Source of the DNA: Klebsormidium nitens
Taxonomy: Eukaryota > Streptophyta > Klebsormidiophyceae > Klebsormidiales > Klebsormidiaceae
DNA: 64,000 nt
Direction of reading: 5' to 3'
Assembly (NCBI GenBank): GCA_000708835.1
Contig: DF237250.1
Coordinates: forward strand, 34,906 to 98,905
This document shows, in pieces, positions 38,033 through 50,728 of the stretch. How positions within the stretch are numbered: the first letter of the stretch is position 1; every line of letters begins with the position of its first letter. Below the pieces are notes generated by a model that was not told the DNA's origin, did not search any database, and saw nothing but the letters and a program-made list of their open reading frames with translations. The position numbers and the translations under genes were made by a program.

Positions 38033-41000
38033 TTACGCCCAGTCTCGTGGTTTCCGGAGGATGTCCATCACGTCCGCTTCAGGAGAGCCGGGCGCGGGCT
38101 CGACGTTGTAACTCCATGCGATGAGCGGCGGCGCTGCAAAAACATTCATACAACGGCATAATCAGCAACATGCCATCGAAGCGCAAGACCGCTCTTGGAA
38201 CAGTGTGCGTCACAAGTCTCAAGGGTGCTCGCGCTCTCTGTCAAGATCGGCTTTCATGCAACATCGTGGTTCATGCAAGAGCGAACGTAACCCACGCAAC
38301 CAGAAGATGCAGCCAATCTTTCGCTTTGCGATCTAGCACGAGTACTGGGTTTCCACAAAATGCTATCCCCAAGTTCTCCTAGCGAAAGTGGGAGGCAGGC
38401 AGAGGCAGGAGGATCACAAGTTTGCAAAAAAGAATGCTTGTTGCTTAGATTCCTAATTCCGACTCCGTGATGTATGCACCAAAGAAGAGTGCAGCCTCCA
38501 AAGCAGGGCCTGTTCTCAAACACCGGCGATTGTATCTTCGAGACCCACCGGACTTTGGATCTCAAAGACAAAACGACGCTGCCAGTCGCACCTTTCAGCC
38601 TTGCAAGCTTTGCTCAGCAAAGACATGGAACACGTTAAGGACTAGCAGGCCGACTGCAGACCGCTGTCAAAACTCAACCGTCACTCTGAATGGTCAAGGT
38701 CGGCAGACAATCGAAATTAAAGAATAGCAAGGAAAGGAAGGAAGGAGAGAAACGACCAATGTGGCGCTCACCCGACACCATAATTGACTCGACCCTCCCC
38801 CCTCCGTCCAGGCCAAATTTGACCCCCCGGTCGTACAGCAGATTGAACTCCAAATACCGACCTCGCCGGAGAAGCTGCCACTGCCGCTCCTTCTCCCCCC
38901 AAAGCCGTGACCGCGCCCTTTCCGCGATCGGCAAATAACTCGGGATAAACCCTTCTGCTACGTCCCTTACAAAGTGCCAAGCCCGCTCGAAATCCGCGTT
39001 CGCAGCACGGCCTGAAACGGACACATTCTCCAGATCTTCCGCTCCGCTGGGCCCGCCCACAGTTCCGTCCGTTCCGCTTCCGTTTGGTCCACTTCCGTTC
39101 TGTCCGTCGCTCCCGGACTGTCTACCAGACGACCCTTCGGCCGATGCTTTGTCAACACGTGGCCGAACTTCGAGGCCCTCTCTGCCCGACCCATTCCCGT
39201 TCGTCGTTCCGCTTCCGTTCGGGATTTCGATTCCGCCGAGGCTGCTCAGGTCGTCGAAGAAGATTCCGCCCAGTCCGCGGTGCTCCTTCCGGGCCGGAAT
39301 GTAAAAGTACTTGTCGCACAGGGCCTTGTACTGGGGGTACAGGCCGGGGCCGTGCCGCTCGCACAGGGCCTTGTAAAAGGCGTGGAAGTCGCGCGCGTCC
39401 TCCTCAAACAGGTCTGCACGGGAAAAACAAGGCCTTTGAGCTGACAGACGGTGGCTTTTTGTTGCGTATGCAAGTAGCTCGACGGATGTGGCCACATGCC
39501 GTTTCACGCTATGCCTTTTGGCTTTCTTTCGCCTCTCGAGATGGAATTGTAGGACGGGAAGAGAAGCGACGGGAAAAACAAGTACGGAAGAGGGGCGAGC
39601 CCACGCCAACAGCCGAGGCCTGCATAAAATCTTGATTTGCTGCCGCCTTTGGTTATGTCTATCCAAATGACAAGAGAGGGGTCGGACGGGTAAGAGGGAC
39701 TTAAAGAGCGGCAACAAAAGGGTGGGGATAAACGGGTGGTCAAGTTACCGCGAGGTCAGAGTTCTTATGACACAGACTGAGCTACAGCGTCAGTTTTTCA
39801 GCTCCAGAAGTCAGTATCATTAGAGAGGAGCCAGAAGGGAGACTAGATAAGGAAGACCCTCGTGTCCTTTAGCCTGCAGTTGGAACATCGACGCAGTGCC
39901 CGTCGCACGAGTTGCAACCCGAAGTAGGAGCGAGGGGGGGACTGGACTACAATTCTATATAAATGCAGATTGGTCGACGCCACTCTGTTGCGTAGGTCTG
40001 GCTGGAAACGAACTGAGTGCCTTGCCTCTGATTGAGATTGTTGACTTCTTTTGAGTGTGGAGCACGGGCACTCGTACTTCGCCCCTTTATGGTCTTCTCA
40101 GAAATCTTGAGTATGTTACAAAGAAAGAACACGCTGTGTCTCATATGAGTACGCTCGGCAATTCGTATAGGAGGCGTTCGGCCCCGCAGTTGAAGCGAGA
40201 ATCCTCAAATCCAGAGCTTGAAAGAGGCGGCTTTGCTTACGAAGATATTCAGCATTAGGCGGGCGAAATTCGTCAAGCATGTGATGGAACTTTTAGTACA
40301 CCAGTGAGCAAAGCACAACCAGGTATTGGACTTCAGTTTCAGAAGGCTCACAGCTGGGCGTCAGATCTGCGCCACCGCCAAACCAGCCTGGCTGCCCCTC
40401 GATTTCGAAGTATCGAATGTCGGAGCGGAAGGTGGGGACCATCGGGCTGGCGGAGTGGAACACCAGGGAGAGGGCGCCCGCAAAGTAAGGGGCTCCCGCC
40501 ACTGCTCCGACTTGCCCCCTGCCAGACATAGCCTGCATTCGGAAGGTGTGAAGCAGGATACGTCAAGGAAAGAAAAGGGTAGAAAGCAATTTTCTGTCGC
40601 TTTTGAGGAGAAGAAAATTGTGCAAGGAAGGCGACGTAAGAGAGAAAGACTTTTGTTTGCCCATGGGTCAACATACCTTACTTTCGGGTGCCAACTATGT
40701 GAAAGCTGCCGTAGCTAGCTCCCGATGTGATGTCCCTTCGCTACGGCCACTTCATCAGAAAGTTAAAGAGCAGAGGCCTACTGACAGCAACACGGCGCTT
40801 TGGGCGGATTGTCGGAGTTGGAGGAAAGGGAGGAGACACTGGCTCTGTAACAGAGGACTGGAAAGCCAGAAGTTCATTCCTGCATGATCCCAATGCTTAT
40901 AGATCTGTGGCGATGTCCCAGGGCAACTGACTGCAACAATCAGGTCAACGGTGGGAAGAATTTAGTGGTCGCCAAACCGAAGAAGCGGTACAAGCTGACC

Positions 41001-42660
41001 CGCTTCACGATCTATTTGGTTGATGCCTGGAGGGCAACAAGTCTTCCTGAATGTAATCGGTTTCAGTACTTGTTACTGGACTTTTTTGTGACCCAAGCAG
41101 GACAAGATCAGAAAGATGCCCCTCAATGGCCATGTTTAGGCTAGCACTGATTGCTTGTGGTTGTTTCAATCACCCCAAGGACCTGCAGTCCAGTTCCTTT
41201 GAGTCTTCATCGGTAGCGCACCATAGTCCAGTTCTTGTGAGTCCAAACATATTCAGTAGCGCACCTTTGCTCTTGCCTCTGACAGAGTCCCTCGGACAAT
41301 GGACACATTCGCGGCGGCTTTCTCCAAGAGAGCGCCCCCCTCCAGGACACGCGTGATACCATAGCTGCACAGACATGATTCTTGCAAGGGTTGAGGCAAG
41401 ATACAAACAGAAGGTACATTACTATCCAGTCGATTGTCAGCATCTATTGACAGGGGGCTATCCAAGTGAGCTGGAGTGAAATCGCCGATACACAGTTTGC
41501 TCTAGAAGTCAAATCAGCCCAGGACAAAGTACACATCACTCTTTCCCGCAGTCCTTTAGTCTTTCCACGTCCGACAAGAGAGCATGGGCAAAGGCATCTG
41601 ACACTGTACAAGGTTGAAATGTTTTGTTAATCAGAGAGAACAACAATCGTACTTTGAAGGGAAAGTACAAGACTATCCGGATAGCAAAGACTTCAAACAA
41701 AGATTGCTGTCGTCCCATTGTCCAAAGATTCTGGTCGAGCTTGTCTGTTCTCGTCATTGCCTACCAACACCACTCCGCCAACAACTTTCAACACTGCGGT
41801 GCAAAGGTCTGCTTTTCCATAGAACCACTCAAACCCCTGCAAACGGAAATGAAAGTCTGCTCAAGAACTCACATTCATCACTTCAGCTGGGGCTCTCACC
41901 CAGCCTTAGGATCATCCCCCCTCGACCACTTGTCCTCGCAGAATTTCGCACCGCTCCCGTCCGCTGCTTCCGCCTCATCACAAATCCGGCGCTGGAGGTC
42001 CAGCAAGAATTGCTCAAATCTCTGCTGACTAAAATCTGACAACGGCCTGTCAAGATGGACAATGCTGTCGTTCGCCAGTGCGGCTGACAAGGTCCTTTGC
42101 TTGAGGCCAAAAGCGTGGAAGGGAGGGCCCTTTCTCTGAGACCGTAGAAAGCCTGAGGCCGCATATGATGCTTCAAAAGCTACGAAATCACCTGAAGAAC
42201 AAGTACGGGGGCCAATCTGGCCAATGTTCACTGGGGCGCCCAGCGGGTCATGTGTAGCATTGACTTTTAAAGCTCCTGTAGAAAGAAGAACTCTCCTTTG
42301 AAGCTGCCTGCAAGTAGCTGCATTCCCTTTCACTTTCAAATTGTGCAATGCAGGTACCAAGCTTGGTAGGGATTGCCGCCAGCTTCCGATGGACACTGTC
42401 CCGCTTCTTGTCGCAGAGACGTTGGATTGCTTGGGAACGCATCTGCTTCGAACTGCGCTTGATGGCTGCGACTGCAAGCCACCAGTTTTGGCAAGAGGGA
42501 CCGCTAGGAGCATACTGTCTGGTATGTAGCGTTGGAGGGCGCTTTCAAGCGCCATCGTTGATACAGGATTTTGTTCCTCAACAAGGCCACATTCCGACGT
42601 GGCTGCCATTGAAGGCGGCCCATCGAGAGACGGTACGGCCGGCGCAGCCGGGCCGATCAT
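38033..42660 (-). CDS. HEMF: Coproporphyrinogen III oxidase, oxygen-dependent, plastid form
   Basis: Five minus-strand exons join in phase: 42660-41900, 41364-41265, 40532-40352, 39413-38772 and 38133-38033 (stop TAA), giving 594 codons from the outermost ATG. The ATG at 42555 (MALESALQRYIPDSM) fits a plastid transit peptide better and would give 559 aa. The enzyme decarboxylates coproporphyrinogen III to protoporphyrinogen IX in heme and chlorophyll synthesis. Conserved blocks are FCEDKWSRG, GITRVLEGGALLEKAAANVS, MVPTFRSDIRYFE, GWFGGGADLTPS, EEDARDFHAFYK, RGLGGIFFDDL, FIPSYLPIAERAR, LLRRGRYLEFNLLYDRGVKF and the C-terminal ILRKPRDWA. Between GGIFFDDL and ANADFERAWHF there is an extra low-complexity insert of about 70 residues, rich in Gly, Ser, Asn and Thr, which usual family members lack. 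It is encoded within one exon and keeps the frame open. Confidence 0.93.
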
Positions 42661-43657
42661 GCGATGATGGGCGCGGCCGCGCTGCCCCGCCCAAACTTGA
42701 AATCGAGGCAGGAAACGAAACCCCCAAACCCGGGCTTGCCGCTCACGGCGGGCGCCGGCCGGGCGGCCGGCTTACGCGGCCGGGCGAGGCTGGCCGCGGG
42801 CCTGCACTGATATGTGGCGCTCGAGCCGTGAACGCCTTTAGCTCATTGGGAGCTCATTGTATAATCTGATCGAACACCTTTTGAGAATTCAAGCAGCAAT
42901 GCAGTGCAGTGCAGGAGCTTACCCGGGGGTGAAGGGAGCCCTGAGTGAGGAGGTGTTTAGTTTATAATACAATCCCCCTGGGGAGTGGGGGGAACCTGTG
43001 CTGTGCCTGAAGAGAGTATCTGTGAGGCTGGGAAGACCTTTGCGGCCCCCCCTAACAAGCGGGGAGTTTGTTGGGGGGTGCTGGAGCCAAGCAGAGAGGA
43101 ACAATCTGGTGTACATACACCCCCTGGAGGCTGGAGCGAGGAAGGGGGAGTGCTGTCTCTGGAGGGGGGGTGCTGTGTTGCTGTGGGCAGACATTCTTGC
43201 GGCCACCCCACCAAGTAGGAACCCTCCCACCTGCCTGCATCATCCTTTTGCAGAGGCATCATTGCTGGTCACTTGTGTCAGATTCATACTGCATCATCTG
43301 CTGCATCATCAAATTGATAGTGTTTAGGGTTAGTTACATGTCAACGCACATTGGTTAGTTTTCTTGGGTGGCATTTGCTAGGCACGCCATTTTATCTTGC
43401 CTTGGTTAGCATCTTTTTAGTTAGGGTTCAGGAGTAGATTCTGTCTGCATCATTCTGCATCACTTTGCACCACTTGATTCCGGTTTGCCACTGGTCATTG
43501 GTTGATCGACACACGCGGCCTCAGTTGCTTTTGCCCCAGATAAGACCCCACCCTCACGGATTGCCTGCATCATCAGATTTTGCCTGCATCATCCTGTCAC
43601 TTTTTTTCCAGTAAAAACAGATTAAATTTTTGCGTTATTACCAAAGTAAAATCTAAA
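42661..43657. other. GC-rich promoter flank, then low-complexity tgcatcat-rich sequence
   Basis: 42661-42800 is very GC-rich (ggccgg, cgcggccg) and lies directly upstream of coproporphyrinogen oxidase, so it is probably its promoter. From about 43230 to 43600 the motif ctgcatcatc recurs irregularly many times, and related tgcgtcat words continue to about 44930. I see no gene. Confidence 0.45.
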
Positions 43658-44140
43658 ACGGGCTCTTTCCCTTTACACCGGGAGCTTGAGCCACGTTATA
43701 TTCTGATCTCTCTAAAAATTTCTCAACGCTGAAATCCTGAACGGGCTCTTTCCCTTTGCACCGGGAGCTTGAGCACCGTTATATTCTGATCTTATTGTCA
43801 TATTCTCGACGCAAATCTCAAACGGACTCTTTCCCCTTACACCGGGAGCTTGAGCCACGTTGGACAAACAAAGCAATTAACCGTCCAAATCCAACCACTT
43901 GCAAACGCTATTATATTGGGATTATATTCTGATCCCTTAGTGTAATTCTCAACACCGATACTTTCAACGGGCTTTTTCCCTTCACACCGGGAGTTTAAGC
44001 CACGTTAGCCACGCTGCAAATACCAGTTAATCTGATCATCATTATAAACGCAGTTCACACATTTTCATCTTTCTGCGGCCGAGTTTTCAACGCTAAAATT
44101 CTGAACGGGCTCTTTCCCTTCGCTCCGGGAGCTTGAGCCT
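43658..44140. repeat. Five-copy interspersed hairpin repeat (about 40 bp each)
   Basis: Five copies of a unit reading gggctctttccc..accgggagcttgagcc lie at about 43658, 43741, 43820, 43967 and 44104. Each has inverted segments (GGCTC against GAGCC, CCC against GGG) that could fold into a short stem. Several are followed by cacgtt and atattctgatc. The gaps between copies differ in length, so it is not a simple tandem satellite. Confidence 0.75.
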
Positions 44141-45037
44141 GAATGTCGGTTTTCGATTGGTCGACAGCCTTTTCGGTGTGCGAAGTCGTGGCCCAACCTG
44201 CGTCATCCTCGCCCGGCCCCTTCATCATTGTGCCATCAGGGACAACCTCGCCCCCGGTTGGAACTGCGTCACCCTGGGCTTCGCCGCTTTATGTAGCTGC
44301 ACAGCACAATCGTTCCTGTAAGTCGCGCTCAATTTTCATTGGTCGAACTTCGTGAGCTCAACATTCAATAAATATCTGCGTCACCCTGTGTCGGAACTTC
44401 AATATAGTGAGCGACAGAGTAATCGTGTCTGGCAACTTGGCGTTCCCACTTTATTTAGCGAGGTTTTTAATTGGTCGGACCCCCACTGCCTGCGTCACTC
44501 TCCTCGGTACGGACTACACGATTCTGACCTGCTGCATCATTCTGCGCTGTGCACTCATCAGCGAATACTGGTTGAATATTCTATCGGAACAAGTAACGCA
44601 TTCTGCGCCTCGACATTGCACGGCCCTTTTCACTTTTGTTCCTTCCTGCATCACGTTCTGCGTCACACAAACGGAGCCACTTGTCAGATTGAAAGACTGC
44701 CCGCATCACTGCCTGCGTCATACAAACGGAGCATTAAAAACGAAAGTTTGCTGTCGGCGTCATCTGCGTCATCATCAATATCGACTCTGATTAACGGCGA
44801 AAAGACTCCTTTCTATTGGTCGATTGTGATTCGCCGAGCCCCCGTTTCTCAGTAGCCGTTATTGTTAAGGCCGCCAGTCTACGTCACTCTGCATCTACAA
44901 TAGCGTCATCTGTTGTACCTGCGTCATCAACAAACTAAACTCCTAAATTAACGCAGAAACAACTCGTTTTAATTGGCCTCGGATTCTGATTTGTCGGGCA
45001 CCCGATTCTCGTCTATCTACGCTCGCGCTCTTTTGGT
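44141..45037. other. Repeat-derived interval without a supported gene
   Basis: Frames here are short, and the sequence continues the tgcgtcat/ctgcgtca word repeats and attggtcg words. I see no conserved protein motif. It leads into the LINE-like remnant. Confidence 0.4.
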
Positions 45038-45445
45038 TTGCAAGCTCGTTTGGCTCATACTGACCGCACATCTCGACCGCAAATCATCAATATTCATGCA
45101 TCCACGCCGCAAGTTACAACATTCGACATCAATAAAGCATGCAAAGTGTGCAAGTCTTCCTCACAACATGAGGATGAATTTCATTTCCTCTTGCAATGCC
45201 CGGCTTACACTGACATTCGTCATGTCGATGCTGTCGATAATTTTCGCAAAACATAAAAATTGAACTTCTCTCTAAATCCTATCCTGTGTGTTGGCATCGT
45301 TTTATTTCGTCCAATTCGCAACAACAAACTGCCACTCTTCTAGGAAAACAGTTCTATGATTGGCATAAATCGGTACCGTTGGTTTTTGATAAACATCTAC
45401 GCCCGTTTCTCTTAGCGGCGGTACAAAAACGAAATACATGCCTTC
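45038..45445 (+). mobile_element. Decayed C-terminus of a non-LTR (LINE-like) reverse transcriptase
   Basis: A plus-strand frame reads ACKVCKSSSQHEDEFHFLLQ followed by CPAYTDIR. This is the Cys-rich zinc-knuckle pattern (C..C..E.E.HFL..CP.Y...R) found after the reverse transcriptase of many LINE elements. The frame stops at about 45256. A frame shifted by one base then continues without a stop (ELLSKSYPVCWHRFISS.., LLGKQFYDWHK..) to about 45445. No reverse transcriptase catalytic domain is visible upstream, so this is a 5'-truncated, frameshifted remnant. Confidence 0.6.
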
Positions 45446-46081
45446 AATCAAACTGAAACAGACACACACAATTTTGTATCTCCTGAGAAACGTGATCGTT
45501 TCATCAACGATAAACCCACTATTGTTATGGTACTGTGGTGTTATCTTTCTCTCCCTGCAGATCAAGGCGCACCTCGGGTCTTCTCCATTGTCCTACATCG
45601 AAGCTGCCGCGAGTATACCTTTTTTCCCCCTCGGAAAAAGGCGGGCCCATTCTAAAAAGCCAAGGGACCCTCGAGGGGTTTTTAATGGTGCTCGCGAAGC
45701 TGTGTATAGATATCCGTATCTAGACATTTAGCCAAGATGTAGGACTTTGGGCAGAAGACTAGCCTAAGTGAGAACTTATCATGAAGATTCTGCATGATAG
45801 GTGTATCTCGTCAGCTTAGGTTGTGCAGCCATTTAACGCTACGAACACATAAGTCAGGATTGCCTCTCATTCGGTAGGTAATCGAAATACTTCGTGCTCG
45901 AAAACCTTGTAAATGCCGTACCGGTAAAACGGTCGGTCGCGAAATGAGACCATGCTTTCAGATTGCAGGGCGCTACTCTGGCCGATGTGCCCTTGGTTCA
46001 CAAAACTACTTCCTAGGTTCAGTGGTGTAGCCGGCGCCTCGGCCCCGCTGCCCCCCCACTACATCAGTTGGCGCGACCTTG
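45446..46081. other. Interval left of element copy A
   Basis: No supported gene. It ends with CAGTTGGCGCGACCTT (46065-46080), a 16-mer that also occurs left of copy B at 52970-52985. Confidence 0.4.
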
Positions 46082-46889
46082 CATTTCCACCCAACCCAGC
46101 CCCGGGCAGTGCACTTTCCGCATAGCCTATGCGCCGTAAGGCCATGGCAGCCGTTACCATCTTCATATCAACCGTTCCCACTCACTCTGATTGGGCTGGG
46201 TATTTTGAGCTACCAACACTAGTTTGCCAGCGGTCTCGTTACGGTTCTAGCTGCCCGGCCATCACTGCATCAGATCTGCGTCGCCTCATGAATCAGGAAA
46301 ACACCATTGCTCTTCTGAGGCATTTCCGTGTCTTGAAAATGCTGCCCTGCAATGCTGCCTTGTCTCCTGTCTTGTCTCCTGTAACTTGCTTCTGAAAGGG
46401 TTCCAGAGCTGACTTGAAAATCAAACCACAGGTCAACCACAGGTTACTAGTCAGAGGTGGCGCTGGCAAGGTCTGGCACTTTGCGGCAGATCTTGAAGCG
46501 GCCTGGACGTCCACCGAGTCCACCGAGTTCGAGTTTTCTAGAAGGAGCAAGAAGATTCTTGCTGAGTCAGCAACCTGATGACTCAGCACAGCTGGCGCCG
46601 GCAACCAATGGCGCTCTCTGGCACCCTCTGGCAGCATTCTGAGCTTGATTTAATGGGTTGCCAGGGTGTTCCTCTTCATTTCTCATGAGAAGCAAGGGCC
46701 CAAATCTGGAGGGAGCTCTGGACCAAACTCAGAAGCTGGCATTCTGTGTCCAGCGCTCGGTGCATGCAGTCGCGTGGACATGCTCAGGTAAGGGCGACTT
46801 TCTTCTCATACTTTCTGCCAATGCCGAGGGCCTGTGCTATGTGCTTCAAAATGAATGCTTCCTAGCCTCAAAGAGAGGACACTTGGCTG

Positions 46890-47100
46890 ATCTCCAAAGT
46901 CGGGGGCAGCCCCAGTTTGTTCTGTTGAAGGGGGCTGCCCCCTCCCAGCATCAAGGCTGCCCTTAAAGATTGGGGGCAGCCCCTGCTTTCTTTCATGGGA
47001 AGGAAGGGGCTGCCCTCTCACAGCGCCAGGGCTGCCCTTAGAAATTGAGGTGCAGCCCCTGCTCTTTCTAATTGGGGGCTGCCTTGTCGCAGTGCTTGCC
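46890..47100. repeat. Tandem ggggcagcccc / ggggctgcccc repeat, about three units, copy A
   Basis: Units of about 70-75 bp each contain ggggcagcccc..., then gggggctgcccc or ggggctgccctc..., then agggctgccctta. Each unit has complementary cores able to form a stem. The homologous array in copy B (54120-54410) has about four units. Confidence 0.75.
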
Positions 47101-47611
47101 TGGTTTACAACCCCGCAAACGGGCTGATTTGCAGCCTGGTCAAACTGTTTTGGTGCTACTGAACACTTTTCGGCGCATTCAGTCAGGCTGGTCCCAGTTT
47201 TGCGGAAGGCTTGGTTTTGTGGCCATTTGGGAACCGCTGTCAATGTTGGTTTACTGACTTGCGGTGAGGTGGTGCGCATCTGTTGCGTGCGCGGTCAATC
47301 ATGGGCCGTTTTGCAGGACTGGTTTTGAAGTCGCGGTCAAAGTGAACCAGGGTTTTTGAGCTTTGCTTTGGGGTCACGAACAGGGCTGTTTGGCGACCTA
47401 ATCGAGCTCCATGAATGGTGCGACCAGTCAGCTTTGGGCGATCACGTTTCACGGTCTGCCAGATCATCGTCAGCCTCTAATTTCTGGCGTCGTTGAGCAC
47501 TTTCCTCCGGTCGCGAAGGGCCTGTAAAGAATCGGTTCCAAATACCCGGTACTCTTTGGCCCTTTGCAATCTGAACGCTAAGAAATCTGCCGCTCCTGGT
47601 CTCTTGCGCAA

Positions 47612-49930
47612 TGCCCTTCGACCTCCAAGCGCCTCGTGAAATACCTGGAGCAAGACTTCGACGTCGAGAACCCGCCCGCCGATTCTGATCGACGCAGCAT
47701 CTTTTTGCACGCCGACAAGAGGTCGAAAGGGGACGAAGAGTTCTTTTCGAAGGCGATGGCCGATCCAGACACCTACTTGGAGGCGGATCTCGTGGCCTTC
47801 TCTCCAAAGCTTGGCCCAGGCGTCCCGAAAGAGAAGCCGCACGCCCAAGAAACCGTTGCTTTCGCCCTCAACCTCCTGTCAGGGCCTCCTGTCGAGACGC
47901 TGCTTCAGCAGCATGCGCGCTTCCGAACGGTCACTCATTCCACCATCTACTACAAGCAGGTGGTGGCGTCCGCGGTGGACCTGCCGCGCTCGACGGAGGC
48001 GGTGTTCCAGGCGATCGAGCGCGACGACAGGCAGATTGTCCAAATACTCGGCGACGCCTCAGGCTTCCACTTCCTGAGGGGTTCGCATGGCATCTGCGAT
48101 CCCTCATCAGCGAGCTCAGTCTTGTATGCGAACAACATCCTGGCCAAGGTGGAGAGCTATCTGGAGTATGTGCCGAAGCTGAAGGCCGACCTGGAAAAGC
48201 AGGGTTTTGTGGTGACAGTCGAACCCATCAATCCAAAGGTTCGACCTGTTGCCGAGTTACTAGGTCTGGCACTCCAAGACCCGCTCTCCATCTTCTTTGC
48301 AGGGCACTTTGACCCCCCTAGCACACGTCGTTTCCACTCGAAGTCGACATAATGATTGTCACTATTGCGAGGGCGAAGTCTTGAAGCCACCGGAGCTGAG
48401 CAGTTTGCGGCACAACCTCTCTCTCTGTGGGTTAGAGTCACCTTCGATGCTTGCTCTACAATCATTGCTCGAATTTTCGTTTGTACTTGGGAATGATTCG
48501 TCTCTCCACCCTTTCCTCTTCAGGGCACCCCAAGGCGGCCGCCCCCAGAGGTTCCTCTCGGCTTCTATGCGGACCCGGAGCTTCTCGACGACGAAGACTG
48601 GCGAGCAAAGTACATCATCACCCCGGAGCGGTACGAGGTTCTAATCGCGAGGCCCGAGAACCTGAGCCCGAGGGAGCAGCTGCAGGAGTACTCGTACGCG
48701 ATGGTCAGGGAGGAGTACAAGGTCGACCCCGGCCGAGTCGATCACGACTTCTACCTGCGCTTCTGCGCCGACTTAAACGAAGCGAATGGTACAAAGGAGG
48801 CCCACGCCAACTATCTGAGGTGATTACTTTGTTCCTTGCACGCCTTGCCTCAGGTCAGAATGGAAAGCCTTTCGAAGATGCTGGCCCGCCTTTCGTCTCG
48901 CTAGCTGGCTTTGTTTGTTCGAGAATTGCCATGAATCTGTAAGGTGTGCGCCAATACTGCGGCCAACCTCAAGCTGAATTAGGGCCTAATGTGGGTCTTG
49001 CTGTGGCTACGGTACGGGCCTGCTTTCGCGGTTGTTCAAGGGGTAGCAGTCAAGAATGTCTTGGCCGCGATTGGGCTGGTTGTCAGTTCCGCCTTGGGGC
49101 CGCAACCAGACTGTTTTTGGTGTGTCGAGCTGATTTGGGGCGTGATCAAGCATGCTCTTGGGTTGGCGGCTGTGGACTTTGGGTTCCGGTGCACCTTCAT
49201 GCTTGTTTTAGGCTCCGTTTGGGGTTAGTCTGATTCGGAGACCTGCTCTCAACTTCGTGATAGGGTTTGTCACGGGGGCGCGCCGGTCTTGGGCCTGCCC
49301 CCACCGTTCACTTGTGTTGTGAATGAAGAGTCAGGCTGGTTTTAGGGCCCCATCATTCCTTCCACTGCTTCTTGACGCTCATTGCAACCTGCAGGTTCCG
49401 TGAACACCGCTCGAGGCCCTCGTCGGGGACCTGGACGTAGCGCAGCGGTACGAGGATGGCGTGGTCCAGGAGTACGTCCGAGCAGTCCAAGATCCTGCCA
49501 GCCGTGTGCCGATCGCGGCACGCTTCCTTGCCTTCCTCGTTGATTGCAAGGAGGCGGAGCTGGATCACGAGTCGGAGCAGTGGGAGGTGACATGCAGGCG
49601 GCCTATGCTGAGCTCATCGGGCCCACCAAGGAGCGCTTGAAGAGCATCTTCAGCATTTTCGGCTTCACGCAGCAGACCTCAAGGCCATCGAAAGCCGCCG
49701 ATGGGAGAGTGAGCGAGGGCAAGGCCAAGAAGCGGAATGCGGTGGCGAACATGCTGAGGGCGGGCTTTGGGATCGAGCTACAGATGGCCGCCGAAAAGAG
49801 CGGGGGCAAATTCAAAACGCCCCACCTGTTGACGCCGACTATCTATCACGATCTCCATCAGCGATACGGTCCGCTTAGCCCGAAAGTGGCCGCTCCCGAA
49901 CCGGAGTGCATCATCAGGCCGCGAAGGTGA
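47612..49930 (+). pseudogene. Helicase C-terminal half of the primase-helicase gene, inactivated
   Basis: Three exons correspond to the last three of copy B: 47612-48238, 48524-48819 and 49395-49930. They encode the second helicase lobe (KRLVKYLEQDF, IFLHADKRSKGDEEFF, DLVAFSPKLGPGVPKE) and a C-terminal helical region (DDEDWRAKYIITPE, PREQLQEYSYAM, GKFKTPHLLTPTIY). Inactivating changes are visible against copy B. The acceptor before the first exon is CAA instead of CAG. One base is lost after GAACACCGCT near 49409, which brings an early TAG. About 10 bases are missing near 49588 (gaggtgacatgcag). The first two exons stay open over 627 and 296 nt, so decay is recent or mild. No promoter or N-terminal half is present. 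Confidence 0.8.
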
Positions 49931-50153
49931 TGATTTATTGTAGGATAGGTGCTTGAGATAGGAGGATTCGATTGGCATCTCACAATCTACATAATTTTGA
50001 TTGTAGTGGTTATAGGCTTTCATCGATCTCAGAGCATTTTGTGTAGAGCCTCTGTCTCATAGTACGTTGACCATTGCGGTAGAAGAAGAAGCCATAGTTG
50101 CCCCCCCCGTGACCTTTAGCTAGGCATGCGTTGCTTCTGCCTTACAGCTAGCC

Positions 50154-50728
50154 TGTCAATATGGACAGCTTGGCAGACTTCATTGTAAAGCACGGTGGTG
50201 CAAATTGTCAAGACCATGCCGAGAACTTTTCAAGCGCGTGTGTGGTGTTATAGTTGATGGCATGAAGCCGTCAATATGCACAGTTCGGAAGACTTCATTG
50301 TATAGCATGGTGGTGCAATTTGTCAAGACCATGCCGAGTACTTCTTTGAGCCACCGAGTGAATTTATATTTGATGGTGCCCTAGCGGTCAGTGTAGGTGC
50401 CAGGACATCGGCCATCCTTCTGTCGTAGCCTCCTAGGAATTGCATAGCGTGTGGTTTTCCATCATTGCCTAGCTTTTCTCGCATAGGCGTTCCATCCTAA
50501 ATTCCATCGGACATTGGCATACAGTCGTAGAAAGCTGTAGTGTCAGAACTTGGACGTGACATGCAGCACATAAGCTGCGGTGTCAAAGTTGTATCCCGGT
50601 CTCACCAGTGCGCCGCCCCATGGCACATGTTGCTAAAAGGGCTTATAACAGGATGTGACCATGGTGTGGGGCCGTCAATATGCACAGTTTGAAAGTCTTC
50701 TTTGTATACCACGTGGTGCAGATTGACG
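50154..50728. repeat. Palindromic repeat family, three full copies 3' of copy A
   Basis: Copies at 50154-50210, 50269-50325 and 50673-50728, plus a half copy at about 50759. Each starts (t/c)gtcaatatgcac and ends gtgcaaattgtca or gtgcagattgacgg, the near-exact reverse complement, around a loop of about 33 bases with a ttgtata core. They are followed by the same ccatgccgagtactt flank. Confidence 0.85.

Noticed and set aside
41741-41845. Possible coproporphyrinogen oxidase exon behind a TTTGCAG acceptor near 41840 (-)
   Set aside because: Its translation does not match the family, whereas 41364-41265 gives the expected GITRVLEGGALLEKA block with correct phase.
44352-44855. 168-codon plus-strand frame
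   Set aside because: Made of tgcgtcat-type repeat words with no recognisable domain or splice partner.
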